In this document: in pieces, positions 23,371-34,099 of the stretch
Layout of the letters: each line of letters opens with the position of its first letter
Position numbering within the stretch: position 1 is the first letter of the stretch
Assembly: GCA_964247055.1 (NCBI GenBank)
Contig: OZ176051.1
Span: 6,882,001 to 6,946,000 of the forward strand
Direction of reading: 5' to 3'
DNA from: Paragordius varius
Taxonomy: Eukaryota; Nematomorpha
Length of the DNA stretch: 64,000 nucleotides
Translations under genes and position numbers: made by a program
Notes under the pieces: model-generated
Told to the model about the DNA's origin: nothing
What the model saw: the letters and a program-made list of their open reading frames with translations, nothing else
Databases searched by the model: none

Positions 23371-24384
23371 TTATCTAAAAACTGGTATAACCTATGATTC
23401 TACTAGTATATCATGATAAATTATTCCAAAAGCTCTATTTATTAATATTGCATATTAATAAATCATTTTCCAAAATGGTTTGCCTCAAGCTTAGTACCGT
23501 CAATTATATTTTCAACACATCGGATTCATACATCATATTTAAAAATAAAATAGCTGTTTGTTTCCTATAATTCGGAAAATATTAATTAAATATGATTAAT
23601 GTGGGCTTTTAATTTTTAATCCATTTTTTTAAATTAATGATGACCTAAAATTTAATTTCAAATATTCCAGTTGATATTTTAACATGTTAAATATATTAAA
23701 ATATTTTTAGAAATGTTCCTTTGGGTCTAGAACTATTATTCGGGAAAAACCTCAAAATTATTTATGAATCTATCAATCAAATACTTGAAAGTCAAAACAC
23801 TCTTAGCATCAATATATTTGATATGAATTCATTTTTACCCGTTTACAATATTTATAATGATTTGTCAATTAACACTCTTTTTGGACGAGTAATATTCCAT
23901 TTATAACTTTTAATTTAATTGGGTTAATTTTAGCCGTAAATAAACAATAATTAACAATACTTTGCCAATATTTGGCCAAGATTTAAATTTTTAAAAGATA
24001 GTAATATTTTTTTACTATAAAATTTGGGTTTTATACAACGTTGAAATGTTTTCAATAACAAATATCTATAATATATGCAGGTATCTTACATGATTAACCA
24101 GAATAATTCAAGGTGCATTTACAAAACATACAATTTATTGTATAAAAACATGGTCAATTTTACCTTTAACGCATCAAAGGTAAATTTTTCGTTTGAAATA
24201 TACATTTTGTGGCATTATATTGTATAATTTACTTTAAAAAATACATTTAATAATATTACAAATTTAATCAACAGATTTGATTGAACAATTGACCTTTAAA
24301 TAAAGACAAAAATATAAATTAAAAACAGATATTTATATGTTTTGCTGTTGCTAAGGTTGATTTCGACTAACTGCAACATTGATA
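23371..24384. other. Gene-free stretch
   Basis: AT-rich DNA with no supported exon. An open frame at 23721-23906 has low-complexity composition and no recognisable motif. Confidence 0.45.
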
Positions 24385-26395
24385 TATCTTTTCTACTCAT
24401 TGGTTATACCAATCTGGCTTTTAGTTCGGCTAATGTTTAGTTTGTTTCTTTGAGGATGTTATCAATCCAACGCGTTCTTCTTTGAGTTGCTCATAATGTG
24501 GAGGAAGTAAGAGAGTTTTGGGCGTATTAGACTGCCAAGTAGGGACATTCGAGATTAGCAAGTTTAAAGAAGTTTCTCCTCCATACCCATAGTTCAAAGG
24601 AATAATTGTTTGTCATATTTTTTCAATGCCAACTTTCACAACCATATAGCAAAGTTGTGAATACTGTTGATTCGTCTGATTTTAATTTTTATTTGATATC
24701 ATGCGACGACCAGATCTTATTGTATTTAAAATAACTGATTTTGCAATGTCGATTTTTCTTTTATTTTCAAGGTAAAATTTTGTCAGTATTTATTATACTG
24801 TCAAATACGTGTAGATGCTAACGGTTAAAATCAGAATTCCGTTGAGGATTATTGAGTTGATTGTTATATTCAGGTTGATTTGTATTACTTTTGTTTGATA
24901 AGGTGTTGATACTGTCCGCAAATACAGTTTCTGACAGATTTTTTCGCATGCATTCGGGCGTTAAACAGAATTAGGGATAAAACGCAGTTTGTAAGTCGAC
25001 TTTCATTGTACATGAATCAGTTATGCCGTGAGGCGTAGATACTACCGTGGAATTTAAGTATTATGTGAAGATGACATTGCTTAGATGGGCTATGAGTTGT
25101 TCATGGGATGTTTGTAGTTTATGATGATTGGAATCAAATGCTTTGGGAAAGTCGAAAAATCACATGTTTGGTTCTTTATTGAATTCTACATGTTTCTCTA
25201 ATATTTACTTCATATTGCATATAATATCTCGGTATCCTCATCCATTTCGAAAACCAGACTAATCGAATTTAGTCGAACTGTATTATTTTTAGGAATTTAG
25301 ACTGATCAATGCGCTATGGTTAGTTGTCGCACTACAATATCAAATATATATTGGAATAATTTAGTAAGTATATTGATCGGAAATATGATTATTTCAGAAT
25401 GTCTTTGTGTCCTTTCGAATTACCTATACCGACTGTTTAATTGCATACTCAACTTCTTTGAGTGTTGGTTCGTTGATAGTCGTAATTATTTTTGTCTCTT
25501 GTAGTCTTTTGGAATTTAGTAAGTTAGTCATTCCAATTGCATTTAATTTTGTTTCTCTACATTTTTCTGAGTTTAAAAGAATTTTCCGTATTTCATATTT
25601 TGTTTAAACGATTTGTAAGGCTGTATAGATTCATCGGCTGTATCTCTGCAAATAGTGTGGATTGAGTTCCAAAAGAAATTAATGTTTTGGCATTTTTCGG
25701 AATTGAGAATGAAACATTCGAAACGATTTCGTAAAGCGATGCTGAAGTTGTCGTCGATTGTTTTATCTAATTTTATTCTAGTAAGTTTGGGTATTTTGGG
25801 AAGCTGTAATTTAATACCGAGTTTGGCCATAACAGGTTGTGGTCGCTGTAGCAATCGGATCCTGGCAAACATTTAACATTATCTAATTGAACTTCTATAT
25901 TTGTCATACCCAATATGAAGTCAATTTAATTTCGATATCTTTGACCTGGATAGCGCTAGGGTATAAACGACGTAGGTTGTTTATTAAAGGTGTTTGAAAC
26001 GAAAAAACTATGAATTGCACAAAAGTTCGATCTATCTCATCTGTAGTTTTTTATGATTAGGCCCTTACCACCGTCAGGAAAGCCTATGGTACTAACAAAA
26101 TCGCCTGAAAAAGTGCTATCCTTTTTGGATACTTGGAAAATCGCTGAATCGAGATCATTCTAAAATTTTTTACAACGTCATCGCTGTATGAAGAGGTTGA
26201 GGGGTAAATTTGAATGATAAAAATGGGTTCAGGGGATGTTATATGCGGATTGCGATTTTATTAATTGAAAGATTCAGAAATTCCAACTGTTTGATCCCTT
26301 CGTTTTCTACTAAATCGAATTTGTTATTCGTATGATTCCGTAAATTCCACGTACCTATGTGGAGTCGGAGATTTCGATTTTAACATTTCGAACGT
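24385..26395 (-). mobile_element. LINE 3: broken RTE-like non-LTR retrotransposon
   Basis: Minus strand. The 5' end (26390-26330) encodes LHIGTWNLR, the start of the endonuclease domain. Around 25875-25840 is SDHNLL, the end of the endonuclease, with a frame change before MAKLGIKLQ. A linker-like ALRNRF...INFFWNSIH lies to about 25655. The 3' end near 24470 encodes RRTRWIDNILKETN and a stop, the family tail. The span is about 2 kb, shorter than an intact element, with many frame breaks. Confidence 0.7.
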
Positions 26396-26649
26396 AAGAG
26401 AGATGTAAATCAAAATATATTAATTATATGTAAAGAATAATGCATGATATGGATGAAAGTTATATGATGTAGATTAATAGAAAGTCTAGAATGTTGGGAG
26501 TGGGAGAAGGTATGAAATCAATATTGGTAAAATAGTAGATGAGAAAAGGGTAAGTATACCTTCCATTTCTATGTCGATTAAATAACATGTGAAAATATTG
26601 ATGTAATCTTTACCGGTTTTTAGTAATATATATGATATGATAGGGAACT

Positions 26650-27560
26650 AATTATTATGTGTTTTATTCAAATTTCCCATCGTCTGCTAGACATTTTGCC
26701 AATCTCTAAGGTTATTGAATCCCATGCCATAAAAACTGATATATTTTGTGGCAAACCATTTATAATCCATTTACCAAAGTCTTCGAAATTATTGAAATGC
26801 TACTTTGCGAGCCTCATTATTGGTGCAGATAATAGTCAGATGGCGCAGATCAAGAGAGTACAGCGGAGAAAGAAGTTCTCATAGAAGCTATATTAACGCG
26901 TCTTTTACTATTTTAGTTTAGAGTGAGCATTGTCAAGCAGAAAAATCACTCCATGTTTTCTGGCCCATCCCGCTTTTTTCGCGATTAATGCATAGATAAA
27001 TTTATATTTATTAATGATAGCTGTTTAGCAGTTTCATTATGACTAAAAAGTTTGTAATAAACAATACCACTCTAGTGCCACCAGACCTAAAGCATGGTTT
27101 TCTTGCAGAAGCGATAAAAGCCACAATTTTTCCCTGTTGGATTTGCATAAGGCTACTAATCATCACTCACACAATCCGACACATATATGATTTCTTTTCG
27201 TGGATATGAAGCAGGATTACACAAGTCACTTTGCGATTTTCGATATGTTCATTCAAATTTTGTGGAACCCATTTACCATGTTTAATGGTCTTTTATTATT
27301 CGTATATGTGTGTTATTTTTATGATATAGATAATGCCTTTATTGGTGTTGGTTTCGTGCTAAATCCAATAACTCTTGCAATGATATTTCGCAGTTATGTG
27401 GTTTACAAGAGCGACCATTGTCTTTTACAGTTTCAATACAAAATTTTAAAACCATGTTTCATATGTGTTGATCGATTCATATTCAACATATGGTTTTTGC
27501 CAAAAAACGATAACTTTTAACAGCATTTTTTGCCCATACTTTTTTAGGCAATACGATATA
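26650..27560 (-). mobile_element. Mariner-type transposon copy 2 (degenerate)
   Basis: Minus-strand fragments in family order: KHGKWVPQNLNE (27290-27240), IENRKVTCVILL, then GWARKHGVIFLLDNAHSK (matching HDNARPH), SPLYSLDL (matching PPYSPDLAPSDY), and NFEDFGKWI plus the C-terminal FYGMG region near 26710. There are many stops. It lies in opposite orientation to the copy at 22470-23370. Plus-strand open frames here are antisense shadows. Confidence 0.75.
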
Positions 27561-27774
27561 ATTATTAAATGAAAATAAGACGCTAGTTTTTGGTAGACTC
27601 AACTTGTATGCATGTCGTTTAATTTCAAAAAAACAAAATGCCGGTTACTCCTTTGAGTACTTTTCCATCACGCTTATAACCAGTAATAACTACACAATAT
27701 ATATTTTATATATATGTGTATGTATTTAATAATTAATATGGAAAAATCAAAAATTAACCGTTTCTTGTGATTAA

Positions 27775-28089
27775 ATGTTGTTCCACTACATAGTGACATA
27801 TTTTCCTGTAAAAACAGGTAAAAAAGAGATAACACTAAAAAAATCCGCAAACAAATTAATTTTACACGTAATAAATTGTTCACAGGTGCAAATCATTCAA
27901 AACGATAATCTAATAAGGATCCATTTAATAGCAAGCAATGAAAGTATATTTGCTGGATTATCTTTAACTGCAAGTATCCTTTCACAAATCCATTGCGAGG
28001 GAGAAACTCAAAATTCCAATTTTCGAAACCAAATAATCCTACCAACAAAGAAAATATATCTGATGACACAACTAAAACGATGTTATTAA
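27775..28089 (+). CDS. Hypothetical 104-residue protein
   Basis: A complete ATG-to-TAA frame of 104 residues in very AT-rich DNA, with mixed, non-repetitive composition (INCSQVQIIQNDNLIRIHLI; ASNESIFAGLSLTASILSQI). There are two possible in-frame AG acceptors (near 27819 and 27886), so it could be the last exon of a spliced gene. No signal peptide or known domain. It lies between mariner 2 and the 3' end of OSTM1, convergent with OSTM1. I do not recognise it. Confidence 0.35.
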   Translation: MLFHYIVTYFPVKTGKKEITLKKSANKLILHVINCSQVQIIQNDNLIRIHLIASNESIFAGLSLTASILSQIHCEGETQNSNFRNQIILPTKKIYLMTQLKRCY

Positions 28090-28846
28090 AAAATATATTT
28101 TACATTAATCATCAATAGTAATAAAATAAATCAAAGTCCACGCATATATAAATTTGCATCTTTTTTTCAATGGTAGTTAGGTAAATGACGCTTAAATATT
28201 AGTATAACCGAATCAATTGATTTGATCACATAATTCGGTTAAAAATTATTTTATGTTATTAAACCCTGATTAATTGAAAAATAAAAAATTTGTCAGATAG
28301 CGTCTGTGTTCTAATCCCTAAATGATATCAAAATGATTTTTAATTGAAAACGAATTCTTGATATTGACCTTATAAACATTATATTTAACAAGATAATTTC
28401 CGTCAAGCAGCTTTTTTAAATTAATATTACCTATATTTTACTTAATATAATTTGCAGATGATTTTTAATTATATTTAACAAAAAACGTACATGGGGAGAA
28501 AAGTAAACTAAACTGAATTCTTTTAATTTCTCGAAAAATAAGAAAAATTTAATAATGCATTAGGTTAAAAAATTTAAGCTGATGGATATCATATAATTTG
28601 GTAATAAATATATATTTATTTAACGTTAAAAATTTATGCATTGTATACATGTAATCTAATAAATAATAAATAAATATATAATTCTTGAATATTTGGTTAG
28701 TTAGATAAATATAATATAAATAATTGAATAAAAATATTATATATAATGAGATAGTAATGGAGTATTTTCATTGACTGTAAGAAATGCGCTGGTAGAGGGC
28801 TTCTGAGGATGATTTCGATAATAATCAGTAAATCGCTGAGCTAAGG

Positions 28847-31136
28847 TTAAAATAAAACTTGATATGACAAATTTATATCATAAAATAAGCAAAATAGTTT
28901 CTTAAGTTTTGGAAAAAAATTCAGAAAATCAAAATAAATAGTGTTAATTATACTTTCAACAAAGACTTTTTCCTTTTTATTTGATTGAACATAGGTATAA
29001 ACGTAGAATAACACAGGTAGGCACAAAATTATAGTGTGAAAATATATGACTGGTATTTTTTTGTGACCAAAATTTTGACAACCATATTCATTTTTCCACA
29101 TTTTATGCGTTACGTTCATCTAAAAAATATAATATAAACTCAAAATGGCTTCATACACAATGAATATATTTTTAATATGGTAAAATTCTGAGTATCAATT
29201 ATAATTGGGTATTAACGTTAAACTTTTAAATAAATATTATTTTGTTATTAAGCGAATCGAAAAATCATTTAATTATAGTAAAGACAAAATCCGAAGAAAT
29301 CACATGGTTAGCATTTAAACCCCAAACATTAAAGAATACATATATTTTATAAATATTGTAAATATTAGGTGACTAAAAAAAATATTTGATTATGATACCC
29401 TTAAATTTTAAGCGTAAATCAGTATTTATGCATTTTCAGAAACGTATCATTCATGAAAACATCTAAGCGATTAGACCAAACAAAAATGAATAAATTTTTT
29501 ATAACTTAATTACATTATAACAATAAAACTTATAATAAAAATTAAATTAACATAATAATTCCGACAACTTACACCAGTGCCATCAAAAAAATCAATAGAT
29601 TAAGAGAATGGATAATATGTGTAGTGGAAAATATACCATTTACATTTCCAAATTCACCCTTAAACAATTCAAAACCCTAAAAATAAATTATGTGTTTTCG
29701 GTATAATATAACTCCATATTAATATGTAATAAATCCTCATGGCATATTTTCATTTTAAAAAGTTTAATTTTTTAAAAATATAAAATAATATAGGTAATTT
29801 TAAATTTTAAAAAACACATAATTTATTTTAGGGTTGAATCGTAAATGGTATATCATTAAAATGATTAAACATCAATACCACCTTTTCTTACCACAAGAGA
29901 CTATGACTGATATTAAGGACACCTAAATTGAACTGACTCCGATTGCAATAAAATCATCAATTAGCTTAATAAAAATGCGAATTCGAGGGCTCAAAACTTA
30001 ATCAATAAAGAATAAAATTCAATACATATAATTAATACAAATCAGGAAAAAGGTAAATTATTCCAAAAAAATATGTCATAATACAACGGCTGAATAATTA
30101 TAATAATGATTCTAGATATAATTTAAAATTTTATCGGTTAAAATTAATGAATAAAACAAAAATTTAATAGAGTTAATAATTTAAAAAATATTAATAAAAA
30201 ATTAAATTTCAGAATCGCGTTTTATATCACGCATAATCATACGGTAATTCCAACAGATTTTTCATCATTTAATTAATTTAAAAGAAAATTTAGTTAAAGA
30301 GGATCGAACTTTTTACGGCCGTTAATAAAGGTAAAAATGAATGGCCAGGCCTATAGTAAGATTGAATTATAGGCGAAATAAATAGGTATAATCACAAAAA
30401 AATTATTACGAATACCAAATAGAGGACGTCAGCGCATATCTCATTTTGAATCGTTTTTCCCTCCGAATAAAACAATTGGTCATGCGCATAAAAAAATTTG
30501 TTTAATTTGAGATAGGGTCGTTGACAAAATTTGCAAAATGTTTCATTTTTTATATTCTATAATTATTATATGTAAAAAACTTGTTGAGTATAATTATTCT
30601 CACAATTTTTCAATTCCAAATAATACATATAAAAGTTTTGACTAAAATTTGTGAGAGAGTAGGACATAGGAATACCAGTTTTGGTATCATTATAAAATAT
30701 ATAACAATCTAAATTACAGGAAAATCAAACTTTGACAATGAGCATTGGTCCATAATCCAACATAAAAATCGTATGATTTTCGAAGAGGTTGCAAAAAATC
30801 CCCATATAAGATTTGTTGAGCGCATCGAAAATAATGAGTTTGATTAGTATTTATATCAGTGATGTTAATTAATTTTTCACTCTAAACATTATATTTTTAT
30901 ACTTGTAAAACGTTATTATATGATGATAAAAATGAAAGGTAGGGATCCACACATTTTTGGCAAATATGAATAGGAGTGGAGTATTTAATAATACATTTGC
31001 TGATTGTTAACAAGGATGTCCTATAATGTGTTAGGTATTTCATGCATTCAATAGGAAGAGTGTTGTTATAATAAATATCAAAATCGGGCTCATTGGCAAA
31101 CAAAGGATTAAAAATTACAAAAAATAACAAAATCAT
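28847..31136 (-). CDS. OSTM1: OSTM1 homologue (osteopetrosis-associated transmembrane protein 1)
   Basis: Five exons, all junctions in phase: 31136-30903, 30881-30731, 30708-30581, 30556-30416, 29119-28847; 308 residues (human about 334). The start is the first in-frame ATG and gives a clear signal peptide (MILLFFVIFNPLFA). The luminal part keeps the family cysteine pattern: CMKYLTHYR, ICQKC, AHCQNC, NCENN, CKFCQRPY and ICADV. MNVTHKMW leads to the membrane segment (IPVIYFHTIILCLPVLFYVY) and a cytosolic tail of about 45 residues. In mammals OSTM1 is the obligate beta subunit of the lysosomal chloride/proton exchanger ClC-7. Introns 1-3 are only 21, 22 and 24 nt; intron 4 is 1296 nt and holds a family B MITE. 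Identity rests on cysteine spacing and C-terminal similarity. Confidence 0.9.
29631..29854. repeat. Palindromic MITE, family B copy 2
   Basis: Ends ATATACCATTTAC and GTAAATGGTATAT, with one full CAAATTCACCCTTAAACAAT module on the left and a shortened right arm. It is inside the long fourth intron of OSTM1. Confidence 0.75.
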
Positions 31137-31463
31137 TTTGTTATACCGATTGACATGAATGAATAAAAATGTGAATGTTACCACTTTAATACTAATTTTT
31201 TTTACATCTAAATCTAACACTGAATTGTATGTAAAAGATAATCAAGCATATACAAACTTATATTATGATACCGAAAGATTATTTTTCTTAATTTAATTTT
31301 TGTAAAAAATTAATTATTATTAAACACTTCATGGCCTTTTCACTTTTTTGTCCGCAACAACATATTGGATATAACAAAGCATAAAGTTAGTTTGATTATA
31401 TAATTATAAACATTGTTCTATATTAGAAAGCTCATATTTTTGGCAGTTTTGTAATTTCTATAG

Positions 31464-31655
31464 GAGGGGTGGCCAACATGCGGCCCGCGAATCAGAATCC
31501 ATAATTTGCAAAAACATGCAAATAGCAAGATCGAGAAAAATTGTTGCGTTCCGTTTTTTTGAAGTCTTATGTAAATTATTCATATATACCCATATATAAT
31601 CCAAATGTTTATCTCAAAATGCGACCCGGCCATTTGGCGAACCTGTTCCAGAATC
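31464..31655. mobile_element. hAT-like end or solo fragment, GC-rich
   Basis: The GC-rich string GGGGTGGCCAACATGCGGCC is a typical Charlie-like hAT terminus; GCGACCCGGCCATTTGGCGA follows about 140 nt later, in a different arrangement. No transposase is present. It abuts family D copy 3 and may be a short non-autonomous element. Confidence 0.45.
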
Positions 31656-31659
31656 TAAA

Positions 31660-33010
31660 ATTGTGACAGCTCCAAAACACGATTGAGCAAAACAGATGTT
31701 TTAAATTCAATACACTGCCTCCATCATTGGGGGTTATAAAAATAATCTTATAAAATAGTGTTAGATAAATGTATCGGGATTATATTGGTGCTTTTTTGGC
31801 CCTTACGGGGGTATTAAGAAAGTTATTAACACTTTTGTGGTAAGTGCTGCATATTAGAAAATAACAAAATTCGCGCATATATTTTAATAATTTTTTTGGT
31901 AAAAGCTAAAGCTTCATTTTAAGATATATCATTAAAATATATCAAAACTACATATAGAAAGCAAAACAATATTTTTAAAAAAAATAATTTTTAGATGTGG
32001 GCTCCGAATCTAGAGGCTATTTCTCTTTAAATAAAAGCAAAAACGCCGATTCTGAATAATTTTTTTAGTTAACACTTCGATTTAAATTGGGGTATCTAGA
32101 TAACCCAGACTAAATTTGAGTTAGGTTTGTTAAAAAACTACTGAAGGAAACGGTTCCCATTTAAATTTATGCTTCTATTAATAAAAATTATATAAATATG
32201 CCAAAATATCTAAATAAAAGTTTGTTTAAAAAAAGTTCCATGTCAAACTACTTCGACGCCATTTTTATTTTACAAAAATTTTTGCTGTTTACTTCATTTA
32301 ATTTTAAGGGTAATTAAGCTAATTTTTTATTTAAATTACATCTAACAGGTAAAATTACATTTATGTAACATTAATAAACCGGAATATATAAAAAACCTTT
32401 CTCAAAAATACTTGATATTACTTATTTTAAGCTAAAATGGAAAGGTAAAAATTTAGTCAACGTGACATGTGTGGCAATGGTAAAATTGAAAAATACCAAA
32501 ATAACCGCTTTTTTATTTTTTTCTAGTTAGTAAATTAAATAAAAAATTAGCTTTAATTTTACTCTTAAAATTTAATGAAGACGATATTCTGCAAAACTTT
32601 AGTAAAATAAAAATGGCGTCGAAGTAATTTGTCATGTATTTTTTTCAAAACAAAATTTTATTAAGATATTTTAGGTTATTTATATAATTTTTATTAAATT
32701 TAAATTAGACCGTTTCCTTCAGTAGTTTTTTTAAATTTTAACTTTAATTTAGTCTGGGGTATTTAGATATCCCAAATTGAATCGAAGTGTTAAAAGGGCT
32801 TAAAAATTTGGGACTTTCGAAACCCTCATCTAGAAATTTAGATTTATAAAAATGTTTCCTTTTCATAGGTAGTTTATGATATATTTTAGTGATATTTTTT
32901 GCAAAGTATATAGCTTTTTATATATAAATTTTTACAAAAATTGGCTCATTATATTGAAATTATCATAAATGTAAATATTTTTCTCATATCACTCGTAAGT
33001 AAAGGACATT
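31660..33010. repeat. Family D repeat, copy 3 (split by a family A element)
   Basis: Left part (31660-32068) carries CTCCAAAACACGATTGAG, TTGGTGCTTTTTTGGCCCTT, AGAAAGTTATTAACACTTTT and GTGGGCTCCGAATC. Right part (32794-33010) carries GGGACTTTCGAAACCC and, inverted, the end sequences (CATATCACTCGTAAG). The two halves are arms of one foldback element, interrupted at 32069-32793. Confidence 0.55.
32069..32793. repeat. TTAA MITE, family A copy 4, head-to-head palindrome
   Basis: Both outer edges are the same family A end: TTAACACTTCGATTTAAATT on the left and, inverted, ATTGAATCGAAGTGTTAA on the right. The first roughly 270 nt run in family orientation, the rest in reverse. TTAA flanks both sides. 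It sits inside family D copy 3. Confidence 0.75.
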
Positions 33011-33214
33011 TCATCAGGTTATTTTTTATTGATTTTTGACACAGCGACATCAGAATCTTTTCCTCAGTGCCCAGATAACATGGGTCTTTTAACTTTTTTC
33101 TCTATGCCTTCCCAAAATTTGATCCTTTTCTAATGTAATTCGATCTTGCTTCCAACTTTCTTTCATTATAAGATAATATTAAACAGTATTTTCTCTTAAT
33201 TTATTTTAAACTGG

Positions 33215-33789
33215 TTAACACTTCGATTCAAATTGGGGTATCTAAATACCCCCTAAATTTAAATTAATATTTTTAAAAAACTACTGAAGGAAACGGTCCC
33301 AATTTAAATTTATGCTTCTATCCTAATAAAAATTATATAAATATGCCAAAATATCTTAATAAAATTTTGTTTTGAAAAAAAACTTCCATGTCAAACTACT
33401 TCGACGCCATTTTTACTTCACAAAATTTTTTTAAAATATCGTTTTAATTTTAAGGGTAAAATTAAAGATAATTTTATATTTAAATTACATCTAACACTGA
33501 TAGAATTAAGAGCGGTTTTTTTTGTATTATTTTTTGATTTTATAACTTCACACATGTCACATTGACGAAATTTTTACCTTTCGGTTTCAGCTTAAAATAA
33601 GTAATATCAGGTCTTTTTGAATAAAATTTTTTATATATTTCGGTTTATTAATGTTATATAAGTGCAAAACTTTGCCATGGTTTCGATTCCTTCCATTCTT
33701 TTCAAAGTAATTAATTTTAAACAGGCCTGGGGTATGCAACTACCCCAATTCGAATCGAAGGACTAAAAGGAGTATGTTGTATCCAAGTA
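33215..33789 (+). repeat. TTAA MITE, family A copy 5
   Basis: Left end TTAACACTTCGATTCAAATT with TTAA; right end GTTGTATCCAAGT, the final TTAA being altered. It matches copies 1 and 6 closely through its body. Confidence 0.8.
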
Positions 33790-33885
33790 AACCACCTTAT
33801 TATTAACATCCTCAACCAATAGATTAACTTGCAATCCATTTTTATAACACTGGACTACAAATTTTCTGCCACTCGAACTTTTGGC
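33789..33885 (-). CDS. Possible orphan coding exon fragment
   Basis: On the minus strand, between the hAT element and family A copy 5, an open frame reads AKSSSGRKFVVQCYKNGLQV then VEDVNNKVVY before running into the MITE. Its composition is protein-like and not repeat-derived, so it may be a host exon trapped between two insertions. There are no clear partner exons and no recognised family. Confidence 0.22.
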
Positions 33886-34099
33886 TTATACTGATATTTA
33901 CTATATATTAAAAGTAAATCTAAACTAAAAATGATTATTTCACCTAAAAACTTTGTAATATTTTTTATGATTATGCGCCCACTTTATCAAATTTTACTTA
34001 ATACTGTTTTTCTTTGGAAAATATACAACATCCCATTTGTTTCTCATTCGAAAGAGTAAATTTTTAACTGCATTCTAATAAGTTTTACATCGATAGTTA

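Noticed and set aside
27674-27883. 69-codon minus-strand frame near mariner 2
   Set aside because: Composition is hydrophobic and low-complexity, it is antisense to the better plus-strand frame at 27775, and it lacks mariner motifs.
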